Source: Fuerstiella sp.
GTDB taxonomy: Bacteria; Planctomycetota; Planctomycetia; Planctomycetales; Planctomycetaceae
Length of the DNA: 64,000 nt
Assembly: GCA_029245955.1 (NCBI GenBank)
Contig: JAQWOH010000059.1
Coordinates: 26,270-90,269 of the forward strand
Direction of reading: 5' to 3'
Notes under the pieces: generated by a model
The model's input: the letters and a program-made list of their open reading frames with translations, nothing else
Databases searched by the model: none
What the model was told of the DNA's origin: nothing
Translations under genes and position numbers: made by a program
Shown here: piece after piece, positions 61,753 to 64,000 of the stretch
Numbering within the stretch: the first letter of the stretch is position 1
Layout of the letters: every line of letters starts with the position of its first letter

Positions 61753-62655
61753 GTGACATTGCTGCCATTTCCGCAAAGGCACAGTTGCGTGAGCTGGTCT
61801 GAAATCGAGTTTATTCCAAATGCCGACTTCGCAACCGCCAGTGAACGGAATTTTGAGGACGTAGACGCAGAATTGTACGCGGCAGAAGAAGGACGTCGTC
61901 CGCAAATCAACAGAAACGAAGCGGCGGCAACGTTTATCCAGGCGATTGAGGAGAGTCGAGTACTCACGTTCGAAGGTGAGCAGTTTCTGTTCAAGAGACT
62001 TAATTTTCTGCGTTTCCGCGCCAACGCTGTCCGCGTCACGTCAGCAGCGAAACCTTCGACAAAGACGTTGAAAGAAATTCCGCGACTGCTTCAGGGGGCT
62101 CAGGAAACTCGCGAAGATATCGCTCGGGCAAACCTACGACTGGTGCTTTCAATCGCACGCAGGTTGTCTTCGGCTTCAAACGACTTTGATGAGGTTGTCA
62201 GTGATGCCAACGGCATTCTTCTGAATGCGATTGACAAATTTGACTTCTCCAGAGGTGACAGATTCAGTACCTACGTGATTCACGCGATTCAAGGTCACCT
62301 GTATCGCTGCATTGGTCGAAATTGCAAGCGATCCTCAAGAGCGAGGCTGGCAAATCACGCCGTGGAGACCATTGCTGTTGACTCAATTACCGATACCTCA
62401 CCTTCGGCAGCCGATGTTCTTATGGCGGCCGAAGCCGTTATTGACAAGCTGGATGATGTCCTGGACGAACGAGAACAACGTATCATATGTGGCCGGTTCG
62501 GGCTGAACGAAACAGGCCAGACCAGCACGCTAAGAGAACTTGGTGTGGAACTGGGCCTAAGCAAGGAACGCGTTCGACAATTGCAACTATTTGCACTTGA
62601 GAAACTGGTGGAAGTCGCGAGGCTGTTCGAATCATCTTTCGTACCGCACTCTTAG
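61753..62655 (+). CDS. Sigma-70 family RNA polymerase sigma factor
   Basis: The GTG at 61753 has AGGA eight bases upstream. The 300-residue protein has sigma-70 region 1.2/2 signals: EEGRRPQINRNEAAATFIQA, ARANLRLVLSIARRLSSASN, then the region-2.3/2.4-like SDANGILLNAIDKFDFSRGD and RFSTYVIHAIQGHLYRCIGR. Region 4 is LDEREQRIICGRFGLNETGQ, TLRELGVELGLSKERVRQLQ. It is a group-3-like factor with a longer linker than ECF sigmas and without a full region 3. It faces the lipid operon across 175 bp, so it may control it; that is inference. No anti-sigma gene is beside it, though a PP2C phosphatase is close. Confidence 0.9.
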   Translation: MTLLPFPQRHSCVSWSEIEFIPNADFATASERNFEDVDAELYAAEEGRRPQINRNEAAATFIQAIEESRVLTFEGEQFLFKRLNFLRFRANAVRVTSAAKPSTKTLKEIPRLLQGAQETREDIARANLRLVLSIARRLSSASNDFDEVVSDANGILLNAIDKFDFSRGDRFSTYVIHAIQGHLYRCIGRNCKRSSRARLANHAVETIAVDSITDTSPSAADVLMAAEAVIDKLDDVLDEREQRIICGRFGLNETGQTSTLRELGVELGLSKERVRQLQLFALEKLVEVARLFESSFVPHS

Positions 62656-62694
62656 GAATCACAAACCCATGAACGAAAGTCTTCGGAGTTAACA

Positions 62695-63657
62695 ATGACT
62701 TCTGAATATGAAGCTCAACCATGGATGAAACGGACGCTGTTCGCGGCTGGTTTGTACAATCTGGCGCTGGGGGCGTTGTGCGTGTTTTCGACCGGCACGC
62801 TAACGACATTCGCCGCGATGGCTCCGGGCCCGGTTGTTTCTCAGCTCTGGCAGTGCATTGGGATGATCATTGGTGTTTACGGCGTGGGCTATATCATTGC
62901 GTCGTACGCTCCGTATCGTCACTGGGCGATCACGTTGGTGGGACTGCTGGGGAAAGTCGTTGGACCGATTGGATTCCTGATTGTTGTTTCCAACGGTTCA
63001 CTTCCGGCACATATGGGATGGATTATACTGGTCAGTGATGTGATCTGGTGGATTCCGTTCTCGGCAGTTCTCTGGGGAGCAGTCCGTCATTACCACACCG
63101 TAGGATCAGCCTACGAAATGCCACAGGCAGATGATCCGCTTGGCGATATAAAGGCCAACACTGGTGAACGGCTGGACGATCTGGCCAATCGTGCGCCGCA
63201 ACTGGTGCTCTTTTTGCGACATGCCGGCTGTACTTTCTGCCGAGAAGCATTGTCAGATGTTGCCCGGCAACGCAAGCAGATCGAAGAATCCGGCACGGGA
63301 ATTGTCATCGTACACCTGGGTCAGGAATCAGAAGACGATGATAAATTTTTTGAGCAGTACGGCCTTCAGGACCTGCCCCGATTTTCGGATTCCGCCTGTC
63401 GACTGTACCGTCAGTTCGGACTGGATCTTGGCGGTTTCTCTCAACTGTTTGGTCTGCGCGTCTGGATTCGCGGACTCATCTCAGGCGTGCTGCACGGTCA
63501 CGGAATCGGTGCAGTCCGTGGCAACAGCTTTCAGATGCCTGGTGTGTACCTGTATTACCGTCGGCAGATTCTCAGCGGTTTTCGACACGACCACGCTTCG
63601 GACAGACCAGATTATCTCGCCTTGGCGCAGCAGAGCCGTCATCCATCCGTCGCCTAA
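62695..63657 (+). CDS. Membrane protein with SelL-like AhpC/TSA redox domain
   Basis: The 320-residue protein has two parts. The N-terminal 135 residues form four membrane helices (LFAAGLYNLALGALCVFSTG, CIGMIIGVYGVGYIIASYAP, WAITLVGLLGKVVGPIGFLI, GWIILVSDVIWWIPFSAVLW). The C-terminal part is an AhpC/TSA2 or SelL-like thioredoxin-fold domain: LVLFLRHAGCTFCREALSDV with a CxxC pair, GIVIVHLGQESEDDDKFFEQ and LRVWIRGLISGVLHGHGIG. In SelL the two cysteines can be selenocysteines; here both are encoded as Cys. It is likely a membrane peroxidase or thiol reductase, in the same operon as the sigma factor (39-bp gap). Confidence 0.85.
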   Translation: MTSEYEAQPWMKRTLFAAGLYNLALGALCVFSTGTLTTFAAMAPGPVVSQLWQCIGMIIGVYGVGYIIASYAPYRHWAITLVGLLGKVVGPIGFLIVVSNGSLPAHMGWIILVSDVIWWIPFSAVLWGAVRHYHTVGSAYEMPQADDPLGDIKANTGERLDDLANRAPQLVLFLRHAGCTFCREALSDVARQRKQIEESGTGIVIVHLGQESEDDDKFFEQYGLQDLPRFSDSACRLYRQFGLDLGGFSQLFGLRVWIRGLISGVLHGHGIGAVRGNSFQMPGVYLYYRRQILSGFRHDHASDRPDYLALAQQSRHPSVA

Positions 63658-63733
63658 TGGCATGAGCGAAGTAGTCGAAAGTCCAATTCCCCTGCACATT
63701 CTGCAACGCGACAACAACAATCTTGTCGTAAAT

Positions 63734-63867
63734 TGACCTGCTCCTATTAACGGCGACCGTACTTTGAGTGGCAAACTCAGGGGTTGGTCACAGAAGAGGG
63801 AGGCAGCCAATGCCACGTAAAAGATTCAAGACAAAACAGATTGTTCAAAAGCTTCGGGAAGCGGAAG
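63734..63867 (+). mobile_element. IS3-family left-end fragment with orfA start
   Basis: A TGACCTGC-type end at 63734 resembles IS3-family termini. A strong GAGGGAGGC then precedes an ATG at 63810 that reads MPRKRFKTKQIVQKLREAED, the usual start of IS3 OrfA. The homology ends at about 63867, where unrelated recombinase sequence begins in another frame. Confidence 0.75.
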
Positions 63868-64000
63868 ATTGCTGAGCTGCGTCGCAAGATCGAACGGGGA
63901 ACTGAAAACCTTGCACTGGCTGATCGCGACGACTTCAAAGCAATTTCAACACTTCTGCAGGGATGGCGGGACGAAGAATCTGCACTGGCCGAACGGCTGG
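63865..64000 (+). CDS. Serine recombinase C-terminal fragment, partial
   Basis: Directly after the IS3 orfA start, in a different frame, the sequence reads KIAELRRKIERGTENLALAD, RDDFKAISTLLQGWRDEESA and LAERL. This closely follows the coiled C-terminal region of large serine recombinases/resolvases (K-I-x-x-G-x-E-N-L-L-L-A-D, then L-x-x-W-R-x-E). No start codon belongs to it and the right end runs out of the window. It therefore represents a piece of a site-specific recombinase, not an intact gene as far as visible. Whether its remainder continues to the right cannot be seen. Confidence 0.62.

Noticed and set aside
1..64000. CRISPR arrays, rRNA or tRNA genes and a replication origin
   Set aside because: No regularly spaced direct repeats, rRNA-like conserved blocks, cloverleaf patterns or DnaA-box clusters were seen on reading both strands.

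Overview
The window looks like a chromosomal segment from a planctomycete (Planctomycetota). The evidence is the gene families present: a type I sulfatase, a PSD1-type multi-haem c/DUF1549/DUF1553 protein with DUF1501 partners, a DUF1552 remnant, a DUF1571 protein, PQQ-like beta-propeller proteins (one with an EF-hand tail), a Tat-exported Gfo/Idh/MocA oxidoreductase and a CehA/PHP metallohydrolase. Species was not determined. Gene density is moderate, intergenic gaps are wide, and many real genes use GTG starts.

Layout. 0-12 kb: sulfatase (runs off the left edge), a PilZ protein, mogA, a histidine-kinase remnant, a secreted double metal-binding protein, then a leftward secreted-protein block of PSD1, DUF1501, a truncated and frameshifted DUF1552 gene, and a second DUF1501. 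11.7-28 kb is mostly housekeeping and regulation: rpsR, a frameshifted transglutaminase-like gene, an MscS channel, lgt, panC, DUF1571, scpB, tmk, mtaB, a membrane-anchored TAXI protein, a thioredoxin-fold lipoprotein, a LexA-like regulator lacking its self-cleavage residues, and an NtrC-type activator. 28-42 kb: a lipoprotein hydrolase, a DUF2079 membrane protein, selB, a PHP hydrolase, an RluA-type pseudouridine synthase, a lysA-type decarboxylase, a methyltransferase and an oxidoreductase.

42-64 kb carries the most unusual content. Its families (photolyase, TspO, DUF2867-type SDR, ferritin-like, DUF393, CIA30, FAS1, SRPBCC, ferrochelatase, SpoIIE phosphatase, DUF1295, two cyclopropane-fatty-acid-synthase-like methyltransferases, DUF1365, a FAD amine-oxidase-like protein, a sigma-70 factor and a SelL-like redox protein) are those that often travel together in light or singlet-oxygen response clusters of other bacteria. 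Here the left half is heavily decayed. The photolyase, SDR, ferritin-like, tspO and hemH genes all carry frameshifts or in-frame stops, and hemH is split by an internally deleted IS3-family element. The right half (55-63.7 kb) appears intact: a tightly coupled leftward lipid-modification operon facing a rightward sigma factor and SelL-like gene. The window ends in a join between an IS3 orfA start and a serine-recombinase fragment.

The simplest reading is a photo-oxidative stress island whose DNA-repair, haem and porphyrin arm has been lost while its membrane-lipid arm survives. An unusually error-rich assembly is the main alternative for the single-base lesions. It cannot explain the IS insertion, and it fits the photolyase, SDR and hemH remnants poorly, because those also show deletions or several lesions each.
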